NCBI GenBank assembly: GCA_004764695.1
Contig: SMSO01000036.1
Location: 1,694,001 to 1,758,000, forward strand
Direction of reading: 5' to 3'
DNA from: Schizochytrium sp. TIO01
Taxonomy: Eukaryota; Sar; Bigyra; Thraustochytrida; Thraustochytriidae
DNA length: 64,000 nucleotides
Of the stretch, positions 1 to 11,429 are shown in pieces. Made by a program: the position numbers and the translations under genes. The notes under the pieces were generated by a model. The model did not search any database, was not told the DNA's origin, and saw nothing but the letters and a program-made list of their open reading frames with translations. The first letter of the stretch is position 1. Every line of letters begins with the position of its first letter.

Positions 1-1
1 T

Positions 2-3000
2 GAATCAGACAGAATCACTGCCGAGACTGTTGTATCAGTGAATTCTCAAGTTATTTGTGGTTATAATCTGACTGATGATACAGTTAGTTGCTGGGGAGCT
101 AACAACTACCCCCAATTTGACGCAAGTGGAACTGTCCCGTCGACACCAGTTCTTATGGAAGGTGTTTCATGTGCGCCTCTACCACCAACTATGGCACCGA
201 CACTTTACCCAACGATGTCTCCAACTGTCTATCCAACGAGAGAACCTACTACACCTTTCCCAACAACTTCAGAGATGACTTGCGGAGCGAACATTGCAAC
301 TACTACCGCAGGTGCTTCCTACTATATTAGTGAAGAACGCAACGCCGTAATTGCTTGGGGCAAAGACGGTAATGAAGTTGGAATATTGGGTTTGGGAAGA
401 GATGTTGGAGACATTGACTATCACCCCCCGACGAAGATACCTGGCTCTTATGTTAACCCAGTCCAAATTTCTGTTGAACCGACCGGTAGTTTAGCTTGCG
501 TCCTTGATGGATATGACGATTCAGTTCATTGCATCGGAAAGGACCCCTTTGGGGCTATTACAGCAACATCGAGTGCTGAAATGTATGAGATGACCCGTTT
601 TACTGCGATTGATAATGATGAAACGATCAAAAACATTGATGAAATTTCAGTAGGAATGTCAAATATGTGTCTGGTTATTAATAACAGGACTGAGATAAAG
701 TGTATTGGAGGAGGTGCCTATGGTATGAATGGCGCAGGTGTTACTGGAACAACAACAATTCCAGTATATGCTATCAACAGTGCTGCTAGCGCCGGTGAAA
801 AAATCATTCAGCTTGAAAACAACTACCTCACATATTGTGCACTTTTCAGTAACAACACACTTTATTGTTGGGGATACAATGACAACAATCGTATTGGACT
901 TCCTGATTATGTAAGTGGAAATAGTCAGCTTTCCCCAATTTTGATTCCTGACATGAGCTTCACTAAAGTCACTTTCGGACAGCACAACATTTGGGGACTT
1001 GGAACTGATGGGAAAATTTATGCTTCAGAAAAGAACACCTTCCAGGTAATTACGGGTGAACTAGAGACGAATGTTTTCACTTCTGAATGGCTTGTCGTTG
1101 AAGGGACAGATAAATTACAATTTTGACCTTTGGGCATTTGAACAAGGTTTCTGTGTTAAGAAACGGGACAAAAAGACATACTGCAAGGGCAATGGAGCTT
1201 ATGGTCTTTTTTCAGAATCGGATTCCACACATCACTTCACAGATTTGATCGAAAATACGAGGATGCCAAATCTGAGACAGTTCCGGAGCTCTAGTAATCT
1301 ATATGTCGCGCTTTTCGAAAACGGGAACTGTTAAGACCTGGGGATATAATGCTCCTTTGCGGGTTGGAAGTACATCTATGGGAACGAAGGTGAAGACTCA
1401 GCAAGTAATTGAAGAAGCCTATTGCTCACCAAAGTTTGCTCCGTCGATGGCACCGAACTCAAATTCCAACAGAAGCACCTACCTCAGGTCATTCTTGTTC
1501 GACAGAAGGGACAATCCAATAAATTCTTGGGTGCTACTGTCAACACGGATCTCAATCAGGTCTTGATGTTTGGAACGGATCACTTTGGCAAGTATCTAGC
1601 GGGAAATGGTCAAAAGAGTGGAACTATTGAATTGTATGAGTTGATCTCAAGCCTGGACTACGGTTCCACGGGCAGAAAGCAAGTTTTCCCTGGGAAATAA
1701 CCACGCATGTTTAATTGACCCATCAGATGACTCTGTTTGGTGTTGGGGAACTGGTAGCTACGGAAGTTTGGGTAACAAGAACAGTGCATCTTCATCAACA
1801 CTTGCTTACTCAACAAAAATTAACATTGAAAGTCCCGGACAAGGCAAAGATGTCGTTGTTACAGACGCGGCTACCTTTTTCTTGAGCAATGACAACCTAA
1901 CCGTGAAAGTCATGGGTAAAAACGCCAACAATATGTTTGGAACTGGAGGAAGTAATGCTATAGAAAGTATGTTTACTGTTCAAGATCTAGGTGACCGAGT
2001 AATTAAACGGATATTCGCCGGTGGGCCATATTCTGTTTGTCATATGTACGAAGACAATCAAGTTGCATGTGCTGGAAGCACTTACGGATTCTGCCATGAA
2101 GCACAAGTATCAAATTCTGTAGTCACAAATTGTACAGGTAAATTTGCAAAAATTAGTGACTTTAGCAACCCCTCAAACTTTAACAGCTGTGTAGTCAATA
2201 TGGAAGGGCAGATCGTTTGTGCTGGTAACACGAACACTTACGGACAAATTGACCCATCCGCTTTTGGAACAGCAGATTTTACCGGAAATGTTGATAACAA
2301 ATTCGTTTTGCTTTCAAATGACTTCGCCTGCGGAGTCAAACAAAATTCAGGGGACGTTTATTGCTGGGGCAGAAACAATTATGGTGTCTTAGTTAGATGG
2401 AGACAGTACGAATTTAGATGCAATTTATACAACCCCGATTAAGATCCAAAATATTACAGGAGTTACTGCCATTTTGGGGAAGAAAGGCACTGTTTGCTAG
2501 AACGAAGAATGGTGACCTGAAAACTTTCGGTGAACATAATGGTAATTACTTTAAGAAATTGACAGGTGTTTATGCATCAATGTCTGATCCTCCGAAGACA
2601 ATTGATATCTTTCATGACTACTTATGTCCTCTAGAGGGTCCAGATGTATATTGCACCAGTGGTGATCACGCCACCTGCAAAGAAGCAGCCACAACCTACT
2701 CTACGTCCAAGGTCTTTTGTAACGAAGAATACCTTATGTGTACAAATGTTCCAGAGTGTAGCAAACGTTTGGACTGTAAGGTCAAGATCCAATTCAGTCA
2801 TCTTCGACACTGCAATTTCAATACTATGGTGGTGTGAAGTTAAAAATGAGGGAACATGTTCAAAGGAGTCATTTTTGACGTGAGTTTGTCTCTTTTGAAA
2901 AGTCTTGTCCAGAATCATGGAAAATTAGACAAATACTGGTTGCTGATGTAGTTACTTTACCTTGTTCACTTTCTATTGAGAATGAAGTAAGTTTTGGCCC

Positions 3001-3010
3001 AGGAGCTTGA
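2..3010 (+). pseudogene. RCC1-repeat surface protein with Pro-Thr linkers, 5' partial, multiply frameshifted
   Basis: The reading frame is already open at base 2, so the gene begins outside the window. The product is a chain of RCC1-type (beta-propeller blade) repeats, recognisable by recurring Cys-x-Trp-Gly motifs such as VSCWGANNY, YCWGYNDN, VKTWGYN, VWCWGTGSYGSLG and VYCWGRNNYG. Pro-Thr linkers of the PTMAPT/PTMSPT kind occur at about 183-270 and again at about 1440-1485; such linkers are common in stramenopile extracellular proteins. A Cys-rich tail follows after about 2600. The coding frame steps near 1115, 1320, 1457, 1510, 1685, 2392 and 2490, and probably near 2800 and 2880. Each segment between steps is open, the longest being about 1.1 kb. 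No intron signals explain the steps. After about 3010 stops become frequent and the 3' end is lost. Either a recent pseudogene or an intact gene with local base-insertion errors. An extracellular or surface role is inferred from the family style. Confidence 0.75.
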
Positions 3011-3566
3011 TCACGAAATACTCCATTTATACTTCACCAAACTCCTTACATTATTTATGTTAATGAGGTTTACACCTTTGCCGATACATAAATTCCGGAA
3101 AACTCTGATTAAACTAGAGCAAAATATTTATGAGCGTCCTTGGTGTTTCCAGGTTTGTTAATAGCTGCAATTTAAACAGCTTCCACGAAAAGGTTCAGCT
3201 TTACTGGTATGAAATGTATGTTTAAAATAGGATTCGAAAGCCCGCCGGGTTTGCTCGAGCGACACTCTGAATCGTGAAAGGGTAAATGGTTGTTTATTGT
3301 AATCTGCAGCAGGTCTAAAGTTTGCCCATTTTCAAGACTGAACGGTGCTTATTTCATTAATATATTAGAGGTTTGTCAGAGGTTACATCAGTTGCAACGC
3401 AGATAACGCTGGAGGATGGATGGCCCCACTCCATGTTGACTATGAAGATGAAGTCAAGAGGCTGGAGGGGCGCTTGTGGGAGGCTTAGCAAGCCTTGACA
3501 ACATTGGCTTTACAACTTCGCGATCTGCTGTCCTTGAGGTTCAACTTGAAAGCAGACCAATCCATA

Positions 3567-3860
3567 TTGAAATAAGGAGACTAAGACAGACTTGATTTAT
3601 AGTAGACACATTTGAAAAGGTTTGGTCAGCTTGTCTCTTCAACCATCAATTCAGATCTGACTATACTTGAATATAGTGGATTTACATGTGCACTTCCAGT
3701 TCTCTGCTATACTGATTTCATAACTATGCATACGGTTGTCTAGTTCTGCTCCTATGTGATGCCTAGATCTTTAAGAGCTTACAGTGAGAACTCTAGCAAT
3801 TTCTTGTCCACTAGATCTTTTGATTGGAGATCTCAACAGATAAGAACCTAGACAAATCAT
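3567..3860 (+). repeat. Diverged direct repeat, copy A
   Basis: This segment resembles 4608-5085. The best-kept block is the run reading TTGTCTCTTCAACCATCAAT, identical at 3631 and 4670. The flanking sequence is also alignable: GGAGACT..ACAG.CTTGAT just before it, and AGAACTCT.GCAAT through GAGATCTCA farther on. Just before it (3440-3570) a frame reading DEVKRLEGRLWEA, one stop, then QALTTLALQLRDLL looks like a decayed coiled-coil coding piece. The two copies share a peptide of the form SILKxGDxxRLDL, so the repeat may derive from a gene fragment or a mobile element. Confidence 0.55.
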
Positions 3861-4607
3861 TCTTCCATCGGTGTTGTTAATGTCGGAACCCTCTCTAAGA
3901 GCATTTCTTGCGCTGCGTAGAGACAAATCTCGATGTTACAAAGGTGGAAGTAATTTTTAACTTCCACTTAAATCTCCAGCTCCATGCACAAGTGTAAGAT
4001 TTGTGTTAATGATACCCTCTCCACCTGTGGTAGTTGTATAGGAGATTTTGTTTTAGGAAGGTACTAATGTTTTCGCTTGCGTTCAATAATAGAGCGTGGA
4101 TTTGTGCAGAGTTATCCTAGAGTTTTCTACAGGTAAACTCTATGAAATGTGATCAAACTTGGTGTGCTGAACTGTTTGGCTGCGTTGTCAAATGTCAAAG
4201 ACCGTGGTCCGCATGATGATGTTCATGCAGCCTGACACACCTCGATGAGGAATCCTTCTACTACTTTCAATCTTCAGACGTCCTCAGCTTTTAGGAATCT
4301 TCTTTATTGTTCCCTTACCTTAATAAGAATTTGCAGCAGCGATGGTTGGAGCATTGAACCTACCATTTCATACTGGAAAAGTATGCTTTGCCAAGTACAT
4401 TAGTGGCACCGAGGGAAGTCCGCATCACTCGAATTCCGTCTCGACAACAACGCTGCTGCTGAAAGTTGAGTCTGGTCAGCTAGAGGCTGACAATGGAAAG
4501 ATAAACGCAAGAGGCTTGAGGAAGGCTTGAGGAAGGCTTTAAGAAGGCTTCGTAAACTTGAATTGAGAGGTAGCAAATTATATTCTAGGGCAGTCAAATC
4601 TATTCTA

Positions 4608-5085
4608 AAATTAGGAGACTTAAACAGGCTTGATCTGTACTAGACATAATCGAAAAAACTAGGTCAACTTGTCTCTTCAACCATCAATTCAGATTCCACC
4701 AAACTTGAGTTCAGTGAATGTACCCTTTTGGTTCATGGCTTCATAGCCACGCAGGTCTAATTAACTAGTTCTATACTCTGCGAATTCTATGCCCTTGAGA
4801 GCCATTGCAGAGTAGCTTGTGCAGTGAGGCGTGCAGAGGCAGTCTAACAGGGATGGCGAACTCAGGAGAAGCGAAAGAGGATGACATTTGTGATATTAGG
4901 GTTTCCGGCCTAGATACAGGCAGGATAAATGCATGGACAGGAGAGCTAGATTAGGTGAGGTTTGGCATTATCTGTATATTGCTTACATTACTTCTACAAG
5001 ATCTTACAATTGAACGCCTAGAACTCTGGCAATGTATTACCCATTAGTTCCTTCTATTAGAGATCTCAGCAACTGTGCTTGGAAC
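4608..5085 (+). repeat. Diverged direct repeat, copy B
   Basis: Second copy of the repeat at 3567-3860, in the same orientation. It begins about 1.04 kb downstream of copy A and the offset grows to about 1.23 kb at the far end, so there has been an insertion or deletion between the copies. Upstream of it (4510-4610) a frame reads like a charged coiled coil that ends SILKLGDLNRLDLY before a stop. I do not recognise the source element. Confidence 0.5.
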
Positions 5086-6725
5086 CAATGTAGTGTTTAG
5101 GTCTTCAATTTATGCATACAGACTATGATGGGATACTAGTAAACCAGTGGAAGCCCTAAAGAACTAGGCAATTACATGAGTACAATTAAACATATAGACA
5201 GTGGCTCTAATTTCAGACTGAACAATGTTGATCACATGAAATCTATAGGCACTAAACGTCACCATTTCTATGCAATATTGATTATAATTAACACAGTTAT
5301 CAAGGAAATGGGTCTATATGCTAGATTGCTACTTCTGAAACATGTACTTTGTAAAACTTCCAAATGTCTTCTGCAACATTCCAAACACTGTGTTGTTGAG
5401 TTCTTAGCTGGTTGATTTGAAATACAACATCCAACATGTGGTGAAAGTAGCTGTGTTGAAGTTCAAGTCCAAGCTTAACTGACATTTTAAACATCTAAAT
5501 TATTTTGCTAATGATCATGCCACCAAGTCGGTTCCTCTGACAATGATAAGGACTTCAAGCGGGGCAATTCGTGCAAGAACAAGAAAAGATCCTAAATGTG
5601 TAGGGGCCAACGGCCCGCTCTAATGATAATCACGATCCCACCTCCGGACCAAAACCACTGACCTCGATCTGACAAATTAGGATTCGATCATCACGTAGAA
5701 TACATAACTCCAAATTTTTAGAAGATAGGTAGCTCAATCTCGGCATCTAGATGTCGGTTTGATTGGTGATCTCGGCACGGCATTAGCCTCAAATTATCTT
5801 GAATGACAATTGGAGAATCAGGTGACCCCTGCTAGAGTCCTAGGCAACCTTTGGAAATCCTGGGGTTAAATGTTATAAGCTATAATGTCATGATCATCAT
5901 GATTAATGAATTTCAAGACATAAATAAGCAAGAGAGTGATTCAATTGCTTAAGCTCCCCATAGAGTGCGAATAGATGAAATTAGAACTGACGGGTGAGAG
6001 TGCCTGTGAGTGGGAAAGTCGAACTTCAACGGTTTGCCTTGTCAGAACCAATTCCATGATTTTTTAAAATATTTGAAATCCATTTTCAACGTCAATAGAA
6101 TGCTAACTTTCAAGTCGAAATTCTAACATGCTTGAAACTGCTCCACTCAAGCTCAAGCTTTTAGAACTGACCTGATTTTGCCAGCCTTTTGCTTGAATAT
6201 GGAGCAGGGTCTTTGTGACGTGATCTTATATGGTAAAAATACAGCAAAAGGATTTACATGAGGTTCGTTGATCATATTATTTTAAGTTTCATAGTAATGA
6301 TAAATAATAGCGAGCATCAGATTACATGACTTTCCTTTCAAAATTATTCTGGCCTTTTTGAATCAAATATCATCGAATGAATTTCATAATTTCTAGAGCA
6401 TATGTGCTCAACTGTAGTGGGGGCAACTCACACACTCACAAGCTTTCAAAAATGTATCATTTTGAGACCTATAAGTCTTGTCGTTTCTTGGTAAGCAGGG
6501 ATATCTGACTAGAACAGAAACAATCCACTTTCTGGGCAACACAATTAATTCTTCATTGTCGTTGAGGAAGAATGGGTACAATGATGGTCATGGTTGATAC
6601 ATATATTGAAAGAGGCTGATACAAATATGTTCATTTTTGCAAATTAAAGAGTTCATCATAAGACTATGGTCGGTGTGTTTGCTATGTTCGTGTTCTTCAA
6701 ATACTCGTTAACGTTTCCATTCGAT

Positions 6726-7557
6726 TTAATAGTCATTGTCAAGAGTGGGAGGATTGTCGTAGTCATCCACTGCGAATGGATCAACAAATTCGTCTAGTCT
6801 GAGATTTCTTGAATTTCACGGTCAGTTTTCAAAGACAATATTCTGCAAATAATAATAAAGTGGCACTTACATATAAGATAGATCGTAACATCCTTGTGTG
6901 CGCGTAGGCCGTACGTCAGGATTTATGGGGCGATCTCGTGTATACTTTCCTTGGGAATTAGTGCGTCTTGAGCGCACGTGACTAGGTAAAAGGACAGCAA
7001 CATATCCAAGGCGAACAAGGATCATTGTCATGCACTCCCAGGTGAGGAGAATCAATGAGAGTTTGACGCCGAAAGGATTGAGACCACAGGAAAGCAAAGC
7101 CGCTGTGCACCACGCACATGCATAAACGGTGGGCCACATGCGTCGCTGTGCCGCTGTACGAAGGTAGCTTTTGCCTGCCTCGAAGAAGAATAAAAATATG
7201 AAGTTTCCAAGAAAAGCAATAAGCAATGACTGCGAAGCAGATTGCTTTGTAGATGATTATTGTATCGAGTTATTTCCACCTCAGTTTGTAATTGTCATTG
7301 TTAGTACCGTGTTGATTGAAATTATCTCTCTGTGTTACTTAGAGACCGATACAGATGTTGTCATGATTATGATCCTCTACTGCAAAACCTACCGTGAAGA
7401 TTAATGTGGTGAGCATGTTTCTCAGAAGACCGTAATTGACCCATTCGTCATAAGATACGCTGATCCATGCTTTCCTCGTTGGGTAATACGAAGCTGCATT
7501 GGCCAGGTGTCGCCATGACCTCGCTAAAACCTCCAGAGCGTCTTCTTCGGCGTGCAT
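6726..7557 (-). CDS. Three-exon multi-pass membrane protein of unknown function (about 201 aa)
   Basis: Reconstructed from splice sites. Exon 1 is 7393-7557 (55 codons from ATG, with an in-frame TGA shortly upstream). Intron 1 is 7230-7392: donor ACG|GTAGGT, a TACTAAC branch-like motif, acceptor TTCGCAG. Exon 2 is 6871-7229. Intron 2 is 6808-6870: donor AT|GTAAGT, acceptor TTCAAG, 63 nt. Exon 3 is 6726-6807, ending in TAA. All junctions keep the frame. The protein starts with a soluble helix (LEVLARSWRHLANAA), then has three to four hydrophobic segments (MLTTLIFTSLLIAFLGNFIFLF in two parts around exon 1/2, a Trp/Cys-rich segment WPTVYACAWCTAALLSCG, and LSLILLTWECMTMILVRLGY), a basic tail (SHVRSRRTNSQGK) and an acidic end (VDPFAVDDYDNPPTLDNDY). 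I do not recognise the family. Further upstream exons cannot be excluded. Intron 1 acceptor choice is the least certain part. Confidence 0.6.
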
Positions 7558-8368
7558 CTTCGTCCTTGTCTTTCTCTCAACTATTCCACTTCAGCCAAGC
7601 AAGCGCGCCAGGTCAAGATTTGTTCTTCTGCTTTGTTTAAAAGTTGTTTATTTTCTAAACGGCTTGCTGTTGTTCAAGCCAGGTCAAGTTGGTCTGCTAG
7701 TGAGTGAATGAATGACCGCTCGGACCCAGGCGGCACGTGCAGCAGGTTTTGAGTACAGTTTTCTCGTTGACAACTGCCTCACCAGAGAGCATGGCGCACA
7801 ACAGTTGAGCAGAGAAAGGCGTTTGCAATTGAAGAGTAACTTTGCAAGGTTTGTGGCCTAGGATTGTAGTAGCTTTTGCTTCTGCGGCTTTAGGGAGAGG
7901 CTTGCTCGTGCGTGCGCAACATGTGAATATATAGTAAGCAGGACTACATGGAGCCCTACTACTATATATGAAGTAATATCGACTAGCAATACGGTCGAGA
8001 TTAATGTTCACAATTGTACCTTCCCCGTGAGCAGTCGCACACATATGTGTGCTTGTGCAAGGCGTGATTTTTAACTTCGAGCCAATTAAGGATGTTCAAC
8101 TTTTGAGTGACAGATCGGAGGCAGGCGTGCGCAGGCAGGCGGGTGAGCGAGTGAATTTAAGAGAATGCACTTAAAAGTGATAGCGGTTTTGGTAGTATAC
8201 TCGAACTGAGATTTGCTATCAGTCTTCCAGCTCAAGCTAGTATACATTCTCACAAATTGTGCAATTCAAGACGCCTCCCTCTGTAGTTGTTTTTAGCACA
8301 TCATAGAACGAAGGGTTTTAATTTACTTGCTCTGGGGAACCAATCTGCGTAGTGCACACGTTGACAGG

Positions 8369-8824
8369 ATGCAGCAAGCAACTAACGCTTTAAAACATGT
8401 ACTATTCTTTGGGCATAAAGTCAAGGCCTCCTTGGCTGTCATAATTATGCAGAACATGATGATGCCACGTCGTTGGTCCCATCTCTTCTTCTCTAAGAAG
8501 CAGAGTTCGTTGGGGTTTCATGAAGTACTCAGATCGTTCGCTCAACATAGATATCTTTCTTTGTTCGGGCATAGCAAGAGCCAGTCGACTTCGAATTTAG
8601 ATGAGCCAAGAGCTCAGCTAAGGCGAGATATGAAGAAGTTCGAGTCTGAAGAAAACCTCTTTTTTTGTTGCAGCGTGGCTGACCTTATATGTACATATCG
8701 GCATTGCAGGACGTCAAATCCTCAAGGAAAACAAAAAAAGGAGCATGCTTTGGGGACTCATTTTCTTTGTAACAAGAAGAAAGAAAGAATCAAGCGTTTG
8801 AAAGAAGATCAGATCGAGCAATAA
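8369..8824 (+). CDS. Possible small ORF (151 aa), unsupported
   Basis: An ATG-started ORF of 151 codons in the 1.6 kb between the membrane-protein gene and the MYB gene. The predicted protein is basic and Lys/Gln-rich at its end (KKKERIKRLKEDQIEQ), with no motif I recognise. Composition matches the surrounding noncoding DNA, so it may well be chance. The rest of 7558-9128 holds nothing I can identify. Confidence 0.18.
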   Translation: MQQATNALKHVLFFGHKVKASLAVIIMQNMMMPRRWSHLFFSKKQSSLGFHEVLRSFAQHRYLSLFGHSKSQSTSNLDEPRAQLRRDMKKFESEENLFFCCSVADLICTYRHCRTSNPQGKQKKEHALGTHFLCNKKKERIKRLKEDQIEQ

Positions 8825-9128
8825 ATAATGAAAGAAAGAGGTTTTTTCTATAAGGGTAATGAACGAGGAAAAGAAACAAGACACGAGACAGCTTGATGCT
8901 GCCAGCGTGTACAAAAGAATAATAGCAGGCCCATGTTTCTTTTCAATGGCACTCAGCATACACATTACACACGCAATACTCGCTGTCAATGGAATGATTC
9001 ACTATTTTTTTCCCTTGCCCCGAAGGTCCAAAGAGGAAAGCACTCCAATATAAGACGCGTAGGTAAAGCGTGACTAGCAAACAGGTCAAAAACGGTTCGT
9101 GGCAGAATGCCTTACACGAAGAAGTTCA

Positions 9129-10505
9129 TCATGCTTCCTCCTCCTTTGAAGCACTGCGCTTGAGAGTCTCAATGCGCCACTTGATGGAGTACCATGCACG
9201 ATCAGGTACAAGTTTCTGGATAGCAGCCCATCTGTTGCCGAGCTCCTGGTGTGCCTTTAGAATAATGCTATCCTCTTCGGCAGTCCAGTTTCCAATCTTT
9301 TGGATTTCAGGGCGCAGGCGAGATGTGTAACGATCTCTGCACTGCTTGCCAGTGCGGCCGGGGATGACAGAGGCAATCTTGCGCCACTTGGGCCCGTAAG
9401 TTGCGACTGCACGACGCAGCTTCTCGTCTTCCTCTGAGGACCACTTGCCCTTGATAATGTTCGGGTCAAGAGCTTTACGCCAGCGCTGCGAGCACTGCGT
9501 GGCGGTCTTACCCGGCACGTGCTCAGCCAGCTTTTTCCAGTTGCCCTTGCCGTACTTGTGAACCAGAGACGAGAGCAGCTCGTCGTCCTGCTCGCTCCAG
9601 AGCTTGCGGTAGACGATTTGAGCGCCTTCTTTGCTGCCAGTGGAGCTCGTACTCGAGGACTTACGGGTGGTCTTCTTGGTGATGGTGCCCACCAAGTTGA
9701 TGTTTGAGGAGTTATCAGAGTGAGACGCCATATCAGGGGTGCTGGGCGTGGACGCCATAGAGGAGGTGTCCTCGCTGTACCTGGCAGAGTTGTAAGGCTG
9801 CATGCGTACACTGCCCATCTGCTGGCTAGAGGTCTGGTTGTAGTATGAGTTCTGGTTGTTGTCGTTATTGTAGTCCCAGTTCGTTGCAGGCGGCATACCT
9901 CCCGAGAGCACGTTGGAGTCGCGATAGAAGTACTCGCTTCTGTTCAGGTTGCTGTTGTTGTGGATCAGGTTACTGTTGCTGTCGAGCGTGAACATCGGCA
10001 CTGAGGGGAGGCTCACGTCGGGTTGTTGCTGCTGCTGCTGGACGTAGTTATTGCCCTCTTTGTACATGTCTGCAGAGTAGCTTGCAGGCTTAATCATCAA
10101 TTGGTCTTGCTGCTGCTGCTGGGGCATCATCTCCCTTGCACGCTCGCCAGCGAGGGCAGGTGGGAAGCAAAGGTCGAGGAATCCCACGAGCTCGTCATCC
10201 TCCTCGTTAACGATCTTGGCAGGGCCGCACTCGGTGGCATCGGAGACTGAGCTGGCGTAAGAAGCGCCGGTCCTTTCCGAGGAGACATTCGAGACGCTCC
10301 TTGGGAAGTTGCTCACGTAGGACTGTTGAGAGAACGGGTAGCCCATGCTGTTTTCCATCCGGAGGCTCTGCTGGTGTTGCATTTCGCGCTGCTGATGTTG
10401 TTGCATAATCACAGCCGGATGTCCATAAAATTTGGGCATGCGGCCATCGCCAAAGCTTTGCCAAGGGTACGGAGGAGGGGCTCCTGCCGTGCCTGATGAG
10501 ACCAT
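9129..10505 (-). CDS. R1R2R3-type MYB transcription factor (458 aa)
   Basis: A nuclear DNA-binding protein with three tandem MYB repeats at its C-terminus. Repeat 1 is at about 302-346 (LWSEQDDELL...W...QCSQRW), repeat 2 at 352-398 (GKWSSEEDEKL...GRTGKQCRDRY) and repeat 3 at 404-452 (GNWTAEEDSIIL...RAWYSIKWRIE). The spaced tryptophans and the recognition helices (TATQCSQRWRK, TGKQCRDRYTSRL) are intact; the third aromatic of repeat 2 is Tyr. The first 300 residues are Gln-, Asn- and Ser-rich, with runs of 5 to 7 Gln and an acidic patch (EEDDELVGFLDLCFPP) that could be an activation segment. The start is the first ATG, 10503-10505; the frame is open for a few codons upstream but only with GTG, and a TGA lies at 10566-10568. 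Three-repeat MYBs regulate cell-cycle or differentiation genes in plants, animals and protists; the target here is unknown. Single exon. It borders the gene desert. Confidence 0.92.
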   Translation of the reverse strand: MVSSGTAGAPPPYPWQSFGDGRMPKFYGHPAVIMQQHQQREMQHQQSLRMENSMGYPFSQQSYVSNFPRSVSNVSSERTGASYASSVSDATECGPAKIVNEEDDELVGFLDLCFPPALAGERAREMMPQQQQQDQLMIKPASYSADMYKEGNNYVQQQQQQPDVSLPSVPMFTLDSNSNLIHNNSNLNRSEYFYRDSNVLSGGMPPATNWDYNNDNNQNSYYNQTSSQQMGSVRMQPYNSARYSEDTSSMASTPSTPDMASHSDNSSNINLVGTITKKTTRKSSSTSSTGSKEGAQIVYRKLWSEQDDELLSSLVHKYGKGNWKKLAEHVPGKTATQCSQRWRKALDPNIIKGKWSSEEDEKLRRAVATYGPKWRKIASVIPGRTGKQCRDRYTSRLRPEIQKIGNWTAEEDSIILKAHQELGNRWAAIQKLVPDRAWYSIKWRIETLKRSASKEEEA

Positions 10506-11398
10506 TTTTGTTGATGTGTTATTCTTCACTGTCCTGGCGCTACACTCAGTTCGAGATTTGTTTCGTCAAAAGAGGCGCTTCGCTTCCCTCAAATTTTCCT
10601 GAGGTGCTGCTATACCCTGTTTCCGCAAGGCGGCCTTGAAATTCGCCTCTTATCGTTGCTGCCTGATAAGGTCCTTCTGGCGGCGTATCTTTTGATTTGC
10701 GGGGCCGCTTTGCTGGTCTGTCTCGTCGACGACCTTGTGTAACACGGTGCAATACAACCTAATGTAATGCAATATTCCCTGGGTATTTAGCCCCTAACGA
10801 GTACGTAACTCTAGGCCTTTGCTGGTCCCTAAATGGCGTCCTCTTCCTTATTCCAAGTCTCTCCACTGCTCTCAAAGCAAGTCGAGTCTAGACTTCTTCC
10901 TTTCTTCTTGTTACAAGGGATGGAGGGCGCACAATTCACAATTCAAGTCAAACTCAGGTAATTAGCAGTTTGCTTATACCTTATAGCTTTGCTGTCTGCT
11001 GCGATATTCGCCAAGCTATCAAGCACTCGCTTGTCCGTCTGTCTTCAGGCTGGGTTTTGCGCTTCTGTCTGAGCTGGGATGGATCGATCTCACAGTAAGT
11101 CCTTCTTACTTATAAGTAAGCTTAGCCTTTGTGATTGAAAGCAATGCACGGGGGCTTCAGGAGTTTGGGGTTTGCTGGGTCTTTTCTTTCTCCTTCTTTC
11201 TTCTCCGTTCGTTAACTCAATAAATGAATGAGGGAGGGCTTCTCTCTTGTCTTTCTTTCTTTTTCTTATTCTCTTATATTTTCTCCGGACGCTTCTTTCT
11301 TTCCCGTCTTCCTTTCGCATTCCTTTCTTTTCTTCCTCTCTGCTCAGTTGCCTTTCTTTCTTCCTTTGTCGAACATAAATATTTATTTATTCTAAAAA

Positions 11399-11429
11399 AC
11401 AGAAAGAAAGAAAGAAAGAAAGAAAGAAA
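11399..11429 (+). repeat. (GAAA)n microsatellite
   Basis: About seven perfect copies of a GAAA tetranucleotide, followed by three to four copies of GTTTAT (11430-11452). Confidence 0.9.

Larger units (their letters stand above)
3011..6725. other. Gene-free stretch downstream of the RCC1 pseudogene
   Basis: No ORF here has convincing protein character. The first few hundred bases may hold the decayed 3' end of the RCC1 gene: short open pieces are interrupted by stops at 3089, 3113 and 3131 in the frame that precedes them. The rest is AT-rich with two diverged copies of a direct repeat, listed separately. Confidence 0.6.

Noticed and set aside
9257-9811. 184-codon ORF inside the MYB gene
   Set aside because: A shadow frame of the MYB coding sequence with no domain of its own.
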